Shown: positions 48,720 through 60,674, counted from the first letter of the stretch. The stretch is 64,000 nt of DNA from Mytilinidion resinicola (GCF_010093595.1 NW_022985447.1:163218-227217); one strand, 5' to 3'. Numbers and translations: made by a program. Notes: a model not told the origin generated them from the letters alone.

Positions 48720-50359
48720 GTTGGAGCAGAGACGTGGTTGCTACGAATGGTGTATGAGGTAATGCGGACATGAAATGGCATTGAGCGGCAAAGCAGCTTT
48801 TCGGATTCTTTTGTTTTCAACGAGGCGCAATGGCGCTGTTTGGCTCATAATCGGACAGTAGGAATAGGGGGCGTTGTTCCAGGGCGACATGCAGTTTGTA
48901 TTAACGACAAAACAATCCGCGGTGCTCTCTTAGTTTCATGGCCATACTCTAGCTAGCGAGTCCTGAGATTCCAACGTGATTGAGACACGCACCCTGCGGA
49001 CTTCCTCTGTTCGCGCTTTCTGGAATATGGTATGAGAGTGATGTGATCAGCAGTGGCCAAAATAAGTGGTTTCCTAGGCGTCTGCAACGTTGGAAGTAAA
49101 CCAACTGGGTGGCATAGGGTCTATCTACATAGGTATCGGAACGTAAGGTTTTCTCTGTGCATAATTTGGAGGCTCAAGAGCTTACACTCTAGTCAAGAAA
49201 TCGTGCACCATTTTGCTTCTCCATTTCTAATAACAGGATACCTTTTGGCAGAACTCATTCCCGCGAGACACACGACAAGGCTTGAAGACGAAGCATTCTG
49301 TGCAAGCCCCACTTGTCAACGGCTATCTACCCCACACCTGGGCGCTGTCAAGCACCCTGGGAACGATTGCGTCAATGGCGCACTTAGCGAAGTGCATTGG
49401 CACAATAGCGACAGGGCTCTTCGTCGATGCAGATCCTGTGAAAAGGATCCAGCAAGAAGTCGCTCACCGTGTATCTGGTATTCGGATGTTGTTTCCTGCG
49501 GTTGTAAGAGGCAGCTGGAGCGAAATGCAGAATCAAAGCTCAAGGAGACTCGAACAACAGCGCTCCCGTTCCCGCTACCAATGGCACTAGCTCTCCCCAG
49601 ACTCCCCTCCCCTCCACGCCCAGAGGCATCAACGTGCCATGAAACCTCCAGCAAATGATCCAACTGCCTAGATGTCACTGTTCCAAGCCATGGCTGTCCC
49701 CGCCCGTTCGCCCCATCCAGCCCGCATGCAGCATGATACCAACGCAGGATCGGGCGTGACGTCACAGCCAGCAGCGGTACCCAGGCGAACATCCTCCTTT
49801 GTGTGCCGCCTATCGCGTGGACAAGGACCCGCAGACCCAAGCGAATGGTGCTTTCACGCGACCGTCGGGCTTGTCTTCCGTCATGCAGCGGCACGGCGGG
49901 TTTGTTTGAGTAAATAGGGACGATGATCATGCATCGTGGGGCCAGTTGGGCAGATTTTAGTGGTAACCCAGCGCCCGGGTCCAGTCTCGCCGTCAGCGGC
50001 GGTGGGGAGAGCTTATGAATGAGTGATTCCCTGGGGCCCCGCATAGGTTGCTTCAAGCTGTGTGAGGGACTGACTTGCTCTTCAGTTTATACCGTGGTGC
50101 TTGGTTGTGCTTCTTAGTTGCCATTGATTGAGTGAGGCGGTTGATAGATGCTTCGTTCAAAGTTCGAACACCACGATTCGAGAATTTGATAGCACCCTCA
50201 CGCCCCCTTTCCATGTGCTCTACCTTACAAACGTCACCATAAACACTGCACAGCAGGTTCTATAGCAAGAGTAAGGATCCCAGTTCAACTTTCAAGTCAC
50301 ACTTTCAATATCAATCTCAAACTCACACCCCTCAGACCTCAACCTCAACACCACCCACC
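48720..50359. other. 1.6-kb intergenic region
   Basis: Several overlapping open frames of 60-250 codons lie between 49.0 and 50.1 kb on both strands; none has family motifs or consistent codon use. The last 150 bases are rich in CAC/CTC and fit the leader of the transporter gene. Confidence 0.4.
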
Positions 50360-52579
50360 ATGCTGCCCTCCCACCACTCCGCGCGCCACTCGTCCGGCGA
50401 CGAAGAAAAGCCCGACAAGATCAACCCCGTGCGCAACTCCAGCATCGCCCTGTCCGCCGCCGAGCGCGCCCGCCGCAACATCAACGCCAAGCTCGCCAAC
50501 CCGCTCCAGGGCTACAGCTACGAGGAGCTGCGCAAGATGGGGCGCGACTACGCGTACGAGCACGCGCTCGCCGAAGCCGACGACGTCCGCGCGCTCGAGC
50601 TGGGCGCGATGCTGGCGCGCGACCCCGAGAACATCGACATCATGAAGCAGTTTGGCGTTACCGATGAGGAGCACGCGGTGCTGGTGAAGGAGATCACGCA
50701 TCGGTGGAGCCAGCCGTGGTTGCTGTATTTGGTGATTATTCTGTGCTCGACTTGTGCGGCGGTGCAGGGGATGGGTGAGTATCTGTTGATTCATAGTGAC
50801 GTTGTTTTGTGAGGGTTTGAGAGGAGAGATACTGAGAGAGTTTAGATGAGACTGTTGTGAACGGTGCGCAGCTGTTCTTCTTGCCGCAGTTTGGCATTGA
50901 TAATGGCGACGAGCGGTCGACGTGGCTTACGGGGCTGGTTAATGGGGCGCCGTATCTTTGTTGTGCGCTTATTGGGTGTTGGTTGACCACTCCGTACAAG
51001 TGAGTGATCGAGTCTTTGCCTAGAAGAAGCAGGACCAGAAAATTGATTCGGTTGCAGCAATTGGTTCGGTCGTCGAGGTACCATCTTCATTACTTGCCTC
51101 TTCAGCGCTATTGCGTGTTTCTGGCAAGGTTTTGTGAATACGTGGTGGCACATGTTCATTGCGCGGTTTGCTCTTGGATTTGGGATTGGGCCAAAGTCGG
51201 CTACTGTTCCTATCTATGCTGTAAGTTCGGATGTTGTTCAATTCGAGTTCCTGGCTGACGACTATGTAAAGGCCGAATGCACACCTCCGCAGATCCGTGG
51301 TGCTCTTGTCATGCAATGGCAGATGTGGACTGCTTTTGGTGAGCTCATTTACGAAACGGAGTAGGAAGGATAACGAGTTGACTTCTCCAGGCATTATGTT
51401 CGGCTACGTCTCTGATTTAGCTTTCTACTCCGTACCGGATAAGCACAACATTACCGGTCTCAACTGGCGTATCATGATGGCTTCGGCCATGCTTCCCGCC
51501 GTATTTGTGTGTTTCTTCGTCTTTTTGGTCCCCGAGAGTCCGCGGTGGTACATGTCCAAGGGCCGCCACTCCTCCGCCTATCACTCCATGTGCAAGCTCC
51601 GCTTCAATAAGGTCCAGGCGGCTCGCGATCTGTTCTATATGTCGGAGCTGCTCAAGGCCGAAGAGAGCATGACCATTGGCCAGAGTAAGATCAAGGAGTT
51701 GTATACTGTTCCGAGGAATAGGCGTGCCATGATAGCCTCTGAGATTGTCATGTTCATGCAGCAGGTAAGTTTGAACTTTCCCCCCGACTTCCCTTGAACC
51801 CCTTTTTTCCTCCAAATCTTCAACACCCCACAAAAGTCAGCCCACACTAACACCTCCCCAAGTTCTGCGGTGTAAACGTCATAGCCTACTATTCCTCCTC
51901 CATCTTCGTCGAATCCGGCTTCAGCGAGCAATCCGCCCTCGGCGCCTCCCTGGGCTGGGGCGTCATCAACTTCCTCTTCGCTATTCCCGCCATCTACACC
52001 ATCGACACCTTCGGCCGCCGCAATCTGCTCCTCACCACCTTCCCCCTCATGGCCCTCTGCCTCCTCTTCACCGGCTTCTCCTTCTACATCCCCAGCAGCT
52101 CCAAAGCTCACATTGGCTGCATCGCCCTCGGCCTCTACCTCTTCGGCATCGTCTACTCCCCCGGCGAGGGCCCCGTCCCCTTCACGTACTCCGCCGAGGC
52201 GTACCCGCTCTACATCCGCACCATCGGCATGTCGCTCGCGACGGCGACGACGTGGTTCTTCAACTTCATCCTGTCCATCACGTGGCCGTCGCTGCTAAAA
52301 GCGTTCAAGCCGCAAGGCGCGTTCGGGTGGTACGCGGCGTGGAATCTGGTTGGGTGGGTGCTCGTGCTGCTCTTCATGCCGGAGACGAAGGGCAAGACGC
52401 TCGAGGAGCTGGATCAGGTGTTCTCCGTGCCGACGCACGTGCATGCGGCGTATGGGCTTCGGCAGGTGCCGTATTTCTTTCAGAGGTATGTGCTGTGGCG
52501 GAAGGTAGAGCCGGAGAGGTTGTATGAGCGGGAGTCGTATGATGAGAATGCTGTGGAGCCGGGGACGAATGTGGTGTAG
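50360..52579 (+). CDS. MFS sugar/polyol transporter
   Basis: Twelve-helix proton-coupled transporter of the sugar porter family in the plasma membrane. Exons 50360..50774, 50846..50999, 51058..51220, 51272..51338, 51391..51764 and 51863..52579 join in phase to 629 aa. A ~120-residue cytosolic N-terminal region precedes the first span (PWLLYLVIILCSTCAAVQGM). Family motifs are NRFGRRGT-like (here NNWFGRRGT), RFALGFGIGPKSATVPIY, PPQIRGALVMQWQMWTAFG, PESPRWYMSKGR, DTFGRR, PFTYSAEAYPLYIRTIGM and PETKGKTLEELDQVF. The exon 2-3 join is the least certain. Substrate cannot be read from the sequence; the extended N-terminus is longer than in typical hexose carriers. Confidence 0.88.
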
Positions 52580-53966
52580 ATGATGAGGACGTCAGATGGA
52601 GTTGGCAAGAGGGAGTGAGTAATGGAAAAAGAGGAGGAAGTTTTACGGAATTGGTGAGGCGCGTATGGCGAGGGAAATTGAAACGGGTTTGTGGGGGACG
52701 GCCTGGATGCTTCTTTGATACCCAAGCCCCTCATTTGATACTTAGATTTGGTAGGACTTCTTTGTACGATTCTTGGATTTCGGGGGTTTCCGTTTTCCGC
52801 GGAGGTGTAATACGATAAGGACGGTTGGTGGGTGGAGGTAGATGATGAAAAGTCTGCTTATGAATGATCACGTGCTTCTGATCATGGGCAACAGCTTCAA
52901 GCATACGCCATAATTTCCTCCCACCCATCTCCATCACCTCCACTCGTTCTCATTGCTCATCATCATACCTGATTTACCTCAAATCACGTTACGATAGCTC
53001 ATCGAGCGGCGAGCGGCCTGTTGGATACCGTGTCGCCGCGAGCACATAGTGAGGTCAGGAACCCCCCCAAAAGCATGTGATGTCGGGAAAAGGGCATCGA
53101 GCCGCGATCATCAGGGCTCATCAGGGTGGAACAACTGCTCGAGTTGGCGTCGCCGCCGCTGTCGGAAGCTTGTGATAGCGCTGCGAAGCACCCTGCTGGC
53201 TATTGAGCAAGTTTTCAGGGTGCAATTGGAAGAAGAACGAGGTCATTGTAATAAGGAGAAGTTACAGGGTGACACAAACACCGGACTGAGTCGGGCTCGC
53301 GATCTCGCGATGAGCAATCGCCGTGGCGAGGAACTAATGGGAAGCAGGAGAGAGGTCCGATGAGGCTCCCTGTGATCTGACGGAGATTTGGTGATCCGGC
53401 GAAGCAACTGGTGATCCGGCAAGCTGTCGAGGAAGATAGCGGAGTGATTCGAAAGAGATTTCTGATCCGACAGTGACAACGCTGTCAATATGGGTATATA
53501 AGAGGGCTACCCAAAGCCTTTACACTCTTCCTTTTGCACTCCACTTTTTCTGGCAAGCAAGTTCAGCTTCCACATCGACTCTTTCTCGAGTTGCTCTTCC
53601 TTCTCCTTTTCTCTCTCTCTCTTGTCTATGTGGGTGTTGTTTTGCTGACTACTAAGGATGCAGCCGCCTAATTTGGCATGCTTGTGCCCCCGGTCAACTG
53701 ATACGCCTATATCGATGATATCAACACTGTCAAGGTATATTCGAGTCCAAAGGCTGGATATTTTGAGCACGTGCTGATCTGGAAAAGCCCCAGTCTCAAC
53801 CAAGGTTCCGGAATCGTGTGCCACGTAATCCTTCGACTCACTCATCACACGACTATAAAAGCTTTCCTCTACGACTCTCTCCCACTCCTCCTCCAGCCCG
53901 AAAAATTGGAATAACTCCTCGCAAGCCAACAAGCTCAGCGAACACTGCGCCCATACTGCGCCCATC
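52580..53966. other. Intergenic region upstream of the caspase-like gene
   Basis: No gene was seen. A cluster of TGATCCGGC-like words lies at 53.37-53.47 kb, followed by GGGTATATAAGAGG (TATA-like) near 53,490, about 475 bp before the ATG. A CT-rich stretch follows the TATA-like element. Confidence 0.4.
53370..53471. promoter_or_regulatory. Cluster of TGATCCGGC-like motifs next to a TATA-like element
   Basis: TGATCTGAC, TGATCCGGC (twice, in a 20-bp direct repeat TGGTGATCCGGCRAAG-like) and TGATCCGAC occur within about 100 bp, just upstream of GGGTATATAAG at ~53,490. This could be a transcription-factor site cluster; no known factor is claimed. Confidence 0.35.
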
Positions 53967-56078
53967 ATGTCAGACTTGCCCTGGAAGTTCAGCGGTGCGG
54001 GGGACCCTAACAAGCCGGAACTTCTGAGCAAAGCTCTCAAAAACATCCATCCCGGACGACCTGCCACTTGGGGAGGCATTTTCCAAAGCGAAAGAGCCGA
54101 TGAAAACCGGATCTACAATGAGTTCAAGACTCACACTATCCCGGATATTCCAAATAACACTCGAGTTGTTGCAGTGTTGGGAATCTCACCTTTGGGTATT
54201 GCCAACCCTGGCAAGCGGGACGTCGATGCGTGGATGCTTTCAGATTTTTTTGCGTTCTGGAACGTGCTTCATGGGCTCACCAAAGACCAGACCTGGCTGC
54301 ATTGCTTAGATCTCCAGAAACTGGTTGAGAAGCACACGCAATTTCTGCACGGCAACCCCTACAAGAACGATCGCAAAGTAGTTCTCGACAGCCAGATTTT
54401 GAAGAATGCAACAAGTGCATCCGAGCTACACCCCCCAAAATCTGTTGAGCCCAAACTGCTCAAAGCCTCGTTTGAGAAGGCCCTCAGGAAAGAAGCTCTT
54501 GCGGCTCAAAAAGCCAACCAGCCCCTTCTCATTCTGATATTCACCCACGGCATCCTCACTCAAGGCGTCAATATTGGGATAAGCGAGGAACAGAGGGCGA
54601 GGCTGATAAATATGGCACCGGTGCCACTCCAACTCGGCCATAACAAGGAGCTCGACGAGAGGCATTTCACTATCGTTGACTTTCGCAATGCTCTAAAAAA
54701 CATCATGATTGACATTACTCTCATCACAAATGCTTGCTATTCTGGAGGCTGGGCATGCAATATGTCAAGGGCTGGTGGAATAACTGCCTTGACTGCAGCT
54801 GGTCCGAGAGGAAGGAGTAAGGCCTGGCGATATTCTGAATCGTTGGGACGTGCTTGTGGGAGCATGTTCGCTTCAGCAGTCATCGAGAAGCTCACTCGCC
54901 ATCCAGTCACAGAAAAGCCGCTTGTAAATGACGAGAATGAAGACGCTCTCACTGAAGAGCAGTTCGAAACCTACCAGGCGTTCACAAGATCTACCTATCA
55001 GCTACTCCTCAATGAAATTGACCGTCGTGGTTATGAACATGGTTTCGTTTTCACCGCACAGGACGATGACTGGGAAGAGACATGGGGTAAGCGTACGGGA
55101 ATTCCCATGGCTGACTTCAAAAATCGTTGGGACAGCCTTGAGACTTGGCCTAAAGATCAGTACCTTCACCCAGGAGGCCCTCAGAACCGCGATCCCAACG
55201 TCTCAGAGGAACTTCGACAAGAGTATCTGAGTCTCGAGGCCGAGGAAGCTGCCCAACAATTCAGGGATAAGAAAAAGCCCCCACGAACACCTTTTGAGCC
55301 ATCGGGCGGCTTGTTGGGCAAGAGGAAGGCGAGCAGCCAATATGGCGGGAGCACTGAAGCACTATGCACCACCGTCAAAGAGCTTTCAATTCGATATCTC
55401 AAAGGCCATCCACACATTGAAGACTCACCAGAGGGCGGATATCACGCTGTTTTGCGCGATATCATCAACGGCGACGAAAATGACTTGAAGACACTCGAAG
55501 CCGCTAGGGAGTTTCTCCAATTTAGGTACCAACAGATGGAAGCCGCCGATCGTTATGTCGAAATGATGGCACTGAATAAGCCCTATGACCAAACCTGTGT
55601 CGACTTCGACCCCCACAATCTTCAGTTCAAGGTTCAGCACCATTGCTCGGAGTTCTGGGACATCATATGTGCTCGACTAAATGCCTTGTTCCCGCCGCCG
55701 CACTCCCGATCGCAAGGAAGGAATTTTAGCAAGCCAATCCTCTACCTGATCGCAGTCTTCGCATTCAACAAATTGAGTCCTGAAGAAGCAAAATTTGCGA
55801 TTGAGAAGGTCGCCAATTCTGCAACAGAGGAGGTCGAGGCTTTGAAAGAAGTTGTCAAGACTGACCCAGAAGTGCGAAGCAAAAGGAGAAAGATGATGGA
55901 GATTTTCAAGGTTCCTCTCGGTGCTATCTCTCCAAACAAACGCTCTCGCGCAAACACTTTGGAGGAGAAGAAACCTGACCAAAAGAGCAGTCACTCTCGT
56001 GGCCATTCTTTCGACTCGGGCGGACATTCCCGTGGAGAGTCCAGCGGAGGTGGAAAGAAGAACCTGCAGTCCGAGTGA
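53967..56078 (+). CDS. Caspase-fold (clan CD-like) protein of unknown role
   Basis: Single exon, 703 aa, with ATG at 53967 in CCCATCATGTC. Residues ~185-262 carry the two catalytic signatures of caspase-like peptidases: a hydrophobic strand ending in His (LLILIFTHG, His194), then after a ~55-residue insert FTIVDFRNAL and a second strand ending in Cys (IDITLITNACYSGGW, Cys257). NACYSGG corresponds to the DACYSG/QACRG-type active site. An earlier strand-like segment (RVVAVLGISPLG) and DVDAWMLSDFFAF may belong to the fold. The C-terminal ~280 residues include helical segments and a Lys/Arg-rich, then Gly/Ser/His-rich tail. It is not an ordinary metacaspase: there is no N-terminal prodomain and the spacing is longer. 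Peptidase activity is inferred from the dyad only. Confidence 0.78.
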   Translation: MSDLPWKFSGAGDPNKPELLSKALKNIHPGRPATWGGIFQSERADENRIYNEFKTHTIPDIPNNTRVVAVLGISPLGIANPGKRDVDAWMLSDFFAFWNVLHGLTKDQTWLHCLDLQKLVEKHTQFLHGNPYKNDRKVVLDSQILKNATSASELHPPKSVEPKLLKASFEKALRKEALAAQKANQPLLILIFTHGILTQGVNIGISEEQRARLINMAPVPLQLGHNKELDERHFTIVDFRNALKNIMIDITLITNACYSGGWACNMSRAGGITALTAAGPRGRSKAWRYSESLGRACGSMFASAVIEKLTRHPVTEKPLVNDENEDALTEEQFETYQAFTRSTYQLLLNEIDRRGYEHGFVFTAQDDDWEETWGKRTGIPMADFKNRWDSLETWPKDQYLHPGGPQNRDPNVSEELRQEYLSLEAEEAAQQFRDKKKPPRTPFEPSGGLLGKRKASSQYGGSTEALCTTVKELSIRYLKGHPHIEDSPEGGYHAVLRDIINGDENDLKTLEAAREFLQFRYQQMEAADRYVEMMALNKPYDQTCVDFDPHNLQFKVQHHCSEFWDIICARLNALFPPPHSRSQGRNFSKPILYLIAVFAFNKLSPEEAKFAIEKVANSATEEVEALKEVVKTDPEVRSKRRKMMEIFKVPLGAISPNKRSRANTLEEKKPDQKSSHSRGHSFDSGGHSRGESSGGGKKNLQSE

Positions 56079-57605
56079 GACCTCTGGAAGAGCATGTCCT
56101 ACACACGGACACAGACATGTTGCCCAGGATGGGTGTGGCCCATACTGGAGAATGTTCGTGGGTAGGGATGACATTCTGTTTTTTGAAGCCAGAAACCGAC
56201 CCCTTTTGGCCAAAATCCGTAATTAGGGAAGGACACGTGGAGGACACGTGCTTTTAGTAAAGAAAATGATACAATAGTTCATATGACCTGGATAGTTGAC
56301 AAAGGCTATCCACTTCTACGTTATGATTGAGATGTGATTGGGACTTTGAAATTCGCGCTCTCTGAACGTTCCTGTGCATGTGCATGCGCCATGCTGTTCG
56401 GAACCCGCGCGCGTGACCGTTGCGAACCCGTGGGATTTTAGCGTTCCCCGGCTCCCGACGTCCTTCGACACTCCATCGCTGCTCTTTGGCGTCTACGTTC
56501 TCGATGGATGGCTATGCGCCAGATCGTCCTCTTTAATCGAGCACTCGGTAGAGTAGAAGATGGCGTTGATGAGACTTCGGGTTTTTTTGGATGAGATCGT
56601 GGCTTGAAAGGGATCTCGGCGTCTGAAGCGATGCCAACAGCCCATGGCGGGTCGAGGCGCACGATGGGAGCGGCGACAAGGTGAGGATTGTGCAAGGTAT
56701 CGCGAACGGACTTTGGAATTGCTGGGTTGAATGGAAGGGGTAGGAACAGGGAATCGAGGTAGGCTATCGACTCGACGTAGGTATTTTTAAGTTTTCATGA
56801 ACCATTCATCGTCGTTCGTCGCTCTGAACTTTTCTTGAGTTTTTGTAGGTCTGCTCTGTTTCTTATGTGAATCTTTTTCTCTTGTCTTGTGGAGTCACGG
56901 TGCACTGTGCATGGAAGAACGTTGTGGTGAAATGCAAGCCTCGTTAAAAACCCTCGTAAGGGGAAAAAGAGTGCCTGCGCTATATACCCCAAGTCCCCTC
57001 CTTCCTCCCCATCACTCTCCACCCTGATTCTCCTCCATCCCATCTCGTTTTTATCCTCCCCCCAAGCCTCCGCCTCAGGCAGAGCTTGATTCCTCTTGTC
57101 CTCCAGGTTCCCTATGGTATTACTTCGCCGCCCTCCCCTGACAGGCTAGCGCCAGCTTTTTCTCCAGTGGGATCCTCTCCCGGCTTCCGGTCAACCCGAC
57201 ACTGATTGTATACACCGTCCGCGTTGTCTCTCTCTGCGCCGGGCTGCTTGTTCAGGGAGAGAGACGGGTCACAAAAGCTGGGAGTCCGCTCAAGTCAATT
57301 TAGTGCGGAGGACTGTAGCTTTTTGTGATGACCTCGAGTCTCAACCCCTACTCCTCATTCCAGCGTGGTCGTATTCCGAAGCGGGTGCGGCTACAAGAGC
57401 AGTGAAGGCGTCGTTCCTTGACCAACCCTTGCCAGAACCTAGTGGTTCTGAACTGTTCCAAGAATCCGGCACTCCTTCTTCCAACCTCCGCATCAGCGCC
57501 CGTATGCCACGGTATTCCCAACGGGTGGGCTGAGCATTGGCTTTCCGAAGACTTTCCGGGACACCTCGTGCGTCCTCTCAAAAGCGTCAGCGTCGACATC
57601 TGCAT

Positions 57606-57721
57606 ACACACTCCCCCCCTGCACGGACTAGACACCACCGTGCACGAAACAAGGGTTTTACACTGTATACACCCCGGTTCGCGCACGTTGGTGTCCAGTC
57701 CGTACAGGAGGGGAGAGTGTA
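57606..57721. repeat. Imperfect inverted repeat with hairpin potential
   Basis: Arms at about 57606-57648 and 57678-57721 are near reverse complements, separated by ~29 bases. CACGGACTAGACACCACCGT in the left arm pairs with ACGTTGGTGTCCAGTCCGTA in the right arm with few mismatches, and both arms end in a C-rich/G-rich stretch. A transcript would fold into a ~43-bp hairpin. Confidence 0.8.
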
Positions 57722-57788
57722 GGGAATCACCCCTGGGAGACTCAGCTTCGGCTTCCATCGATCGCGCACCCGGAGGCTCTGGCCGTCA

Positions 57789-57914
57789 GCTTTTCGGCGT
57801 TTGGGGGCTGCCCATGCGTACGGGCTTCGGGCGCTTCCTCAGGTCGGATCCGCCCATCCTGCGTCTGCGTCTGCTTTTTGGTGTTTGGGGGTCTCCCAGG
57901 TGTACGAGCATCGG
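57789..57914. repeat. Diverged direct repeat, 42-bp copies 84 bp apart
   Basis: 57789..57830 and 57873..57914 align without gaps with about 33 of 42 identities around the shared GTTTGGGGG core. Most differences are C/T or G/A transitions. Confidence 0.6.
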
Positions 57915-59757
57915 CTACAGGATAATCCTCGTCCTCCCATGTTGCAGCAAAGGCGGTTTGGGGGCCCTTAGGCCTCTGTTTGAACGGTCAGCAAAATCTG
58001 CAGCAGGAAGTCTGGAGGGGAAGTGAGATCTTACGACGGAGTCGGAGACGCGAGCTCCCACCACGGGCCGCCATTCTGATCTCGTCTCTGTCTGCAGCCT
58101 GCCTAGCAGCACTGCCGCCGTGGAAAGGTTGGGCACTGGGTGGTGTGGTCGCGGGACGGATGAAGAAAAGAAGAAGCAGGGCAGACGCAGCCTTTTATTG
58201 CGAGGCAGGCCGCGGCGCTAGTGGGGGCGCTAGTCCCGATAGAGTTTAGTCCGGCGAGGAAAGGTGTCGCTTAGGGTTATGACGCGCCCTCTTGCTTCTG
58301 CACCGCCACATCCAGCAGCGCGACTGTGGCTCGTCTGCCTTTTGGAAGCTGATGGAAGGCTGTAGAAGCTGAAGCCGCTGGTGTCTGGAGGTGATGCCGC
58401 CATCTCACCTGTGGCAGAAGGCGGTTCAGGGCGAATAGGGGATATCCGGAGTCAATGCAAATCTATCTCTTCCGTGCGACCACTCTTTTGATACTCACTA
58501 TCCCTATCTCATGGCAATTACAGCCTGCACCATCCTCTCAAGCTTCGGCTTCGGTCCCAATCCTCCAGGGAGCACCTTGATACACCCACAGGCAGCCGTA
58601 TTTACGTCGGCATCAGGAGAAATCATGACTCTTCTTTCCTCTTTCACCTCTTTATATCTCTCCCCAAACTAGATATCAATGCACTGCCAACGTATACGCA
58701 AGTCGAGAGCTTCTCAAGGCACGAAATCTTAGGGAAAACTACACGCGATCTGCTTGGCTCGACTTCCGCTGGGGCTCGGCCTGCTTCAGGGCCAAAAATC
58801 TGAGATACTCTTTCGTATTTCATTGTCTCCTACGGGATCAGACGCTCCGTCCCTTTCTGAAACTCCAGGTATGCTGCTAGACTTGATTCATATCCATCTA
58901 CGCCACATGTAACAAAGTATACCCATGTTCGCCTCCGAGTAATCTGGCCGCCGCTTTTGCGCAGTATCTGTACAGTTCCAGCTTCTGCGCCTCTCGGATA
59001 TTTCGTACAGCACGCAAGAAACTTACATCAACGTCCAATCCCAGCTTTTCAATCTTGAACGGATGCCTAGAAATCTTTCATTCAGCCTAATCAACGGAGA
59101 TCTTTCGCAGCCCCGTCGCGTCTTCGGCAAGTCTTGAAAGCGTTCGCACCCACTCTTTGACTTCTTGGCGCGACGCAACATGGAGATCAAAGCACTTACG
59201 CGGCGGAGCTCTATCATGGAGGTTTATAAGATCACCTCGTAGATGATGAGACGAATTTCGACCGGTAAATTTAGAAACAGGAGAGGTAGGTTTCGTCGTG
59301 GCATGGTAGTGACCAGTACGCTACTATGTCTGGATGGATCGGTGTTTTTGGTGTGTGGGAGGAACCATGCATGGCACAGTGGTTAGGCTTCGGGAGAGGA
59401 AAAGTGGCAATGCTTTTAGGCAGCGTCTGGGTTGGCGCGAAGAGCTATTAGGCTTGCCAAAAGTATCGATTTGCAAATGCTAATAATGTATCGAAAGACC
59501 TCAAACAGTGCTAAGCAAGTGTACACAGACAAGCCTATAAAACAGGATGTGTTAGATGGAGGAACCCGGTGGCTCTGGAGAAGAGCTAGCTGCAGTCTAG
59601 CAGTAAGGAGATATATTCCCGGCTATCACCATCGCCAAGAGGTGCGGCGAATATGCGTCCCTGCATGCCATTGATAGTATCGAGTGAGGTTGTTCAAGGA
59701 GTAGCATAATTTTGGGCTACCTGATTTCGAGCTTTGAGAGCCAAGATTGACCTCAAA

Positions 59758-60674
59758 CTATTTGGCAAATTTCTCCCGCAACGTCTTCATCATCCACGCC
59801 TCCGTAACAACTTCAGCAAATTTCTGGTCCATATCGAATAGATTGTTGTCGTTAACGCTCTCGTGACGATCTCCACAGGCCTCTCGTACAACAAACGGGC
59901 AGAAACCATGCTGCATTGCATCGACTATGCTCCCATCAGCTATTTGCAATACCAAAATCGGAAATACAAAATCACTTACGGGTCGTTGCTCTCACACAGC
60001 CACTCGTCGAGTACCCAATGCAGACCGTAGTATCGATACCCATGCTTGTGAGCAAACTTGCTAAGCTAGTGCCGAAGAAACTGCTGCTGTACTGCTTGTA
60101 CACGATCACTTCATCCTCCCTTGGGACGACTCCCTCGGCGAACTCGCGCATGGGGTTCCCCTCGTCGTACGCGTTGAGAACATTGGGTAATTTGTACTTG
60201 TACCATTTACCTTCGCTCAATCCTACCGGGAAGCGTTAGTCGACAATACCGAAATACGGCTATTCCGACCTGAAATACCTTCTCAGAACCCAAACACGGA
60301 GGCTAGGATCTTACCTCTGGCGTTGAATATCACAGACGTAAAAATCACAGGCAGGCCTAGACGGCGGAACTCGTCTATCAATCGAACGATAGAGTCTCGC
60401 GCCTTATCAAAGCGCTCGGGAGCATAGAGGGGACATCCTAGTAACCTTTTGATTAGTGGCTAGCCATTTTAAAAGCCGAATGGAACGAGATACCTGGAGT
60501 GTGATATGCCTTGACAGCATCGATGACTACCAGGGCAGGTTTTTCTCCAAAAGGTAGCTTATTCTTTCCGTAACATTGAGCGTAGTTGTCTACAATATAC
60601 ATAGTACTAGCATCCTGAGTGATATATCCAGAAGGTCAACATTACTGACCAGAGAGATCCTGGAATTCTGACAT
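59758..60674 (-). CDS. Isochorismatase-like cysteine hydrolase (amidohydrolase type)
   Basis: Cysteine hydrolase of the isochorismatase superfamily, probably cleaving an amide or ureido bond. Exons 60674..60650, 60589..60494, 60437..60315, 60222..59980 and 59939..59758 join, every junction in phase 1, to 222 aa. The catalytic triad is complete: Asp32 in ALVVIDAVKAYHTPG, Lys124 in DEVIVYKQYSSSFFGT and Cys157 in IGYSTSGCVRATT. The C-terminal block (DAMQHGFCPFVVREACGDRH) and the SEGKWY and NVLNAYDEGNPMREF segments resemble the N-carbamoylsarcosine amidase/biuret- or ureido-hydrolase branch rather than isochorismatase proper. It is divergent from a urea-transporter gene across a 536-bp spacer with GATA motifs, which fits a nitrogen-release role. 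Exact substrate unknown. Confidence 0.88.

Larger units (their letters stand above)
56079..59757. other. 3.7-kb region without a supported gene
   Basis: No protein-like frame was found. The segment 57.3-58.2 kb is GC-rich and holds an inverted repeat and a diverged 84-bp-spaced direct repeat. 58.3-59.7 kb is moderately AT-rich and featureless. Confidence 0.45.

Noticed and set aside
49316..50056. 246-codon minus-strand frame between MOB2 and the transporter
   Set aside because: No family features, competes with several other open frames over the same bases and lacks intron signals.
57348..58026. Open frames on both strands around the 57.6-kb hairpin
   Set aside because: They include the inverted and direct repeats, have no protein family and arise from high GC content.
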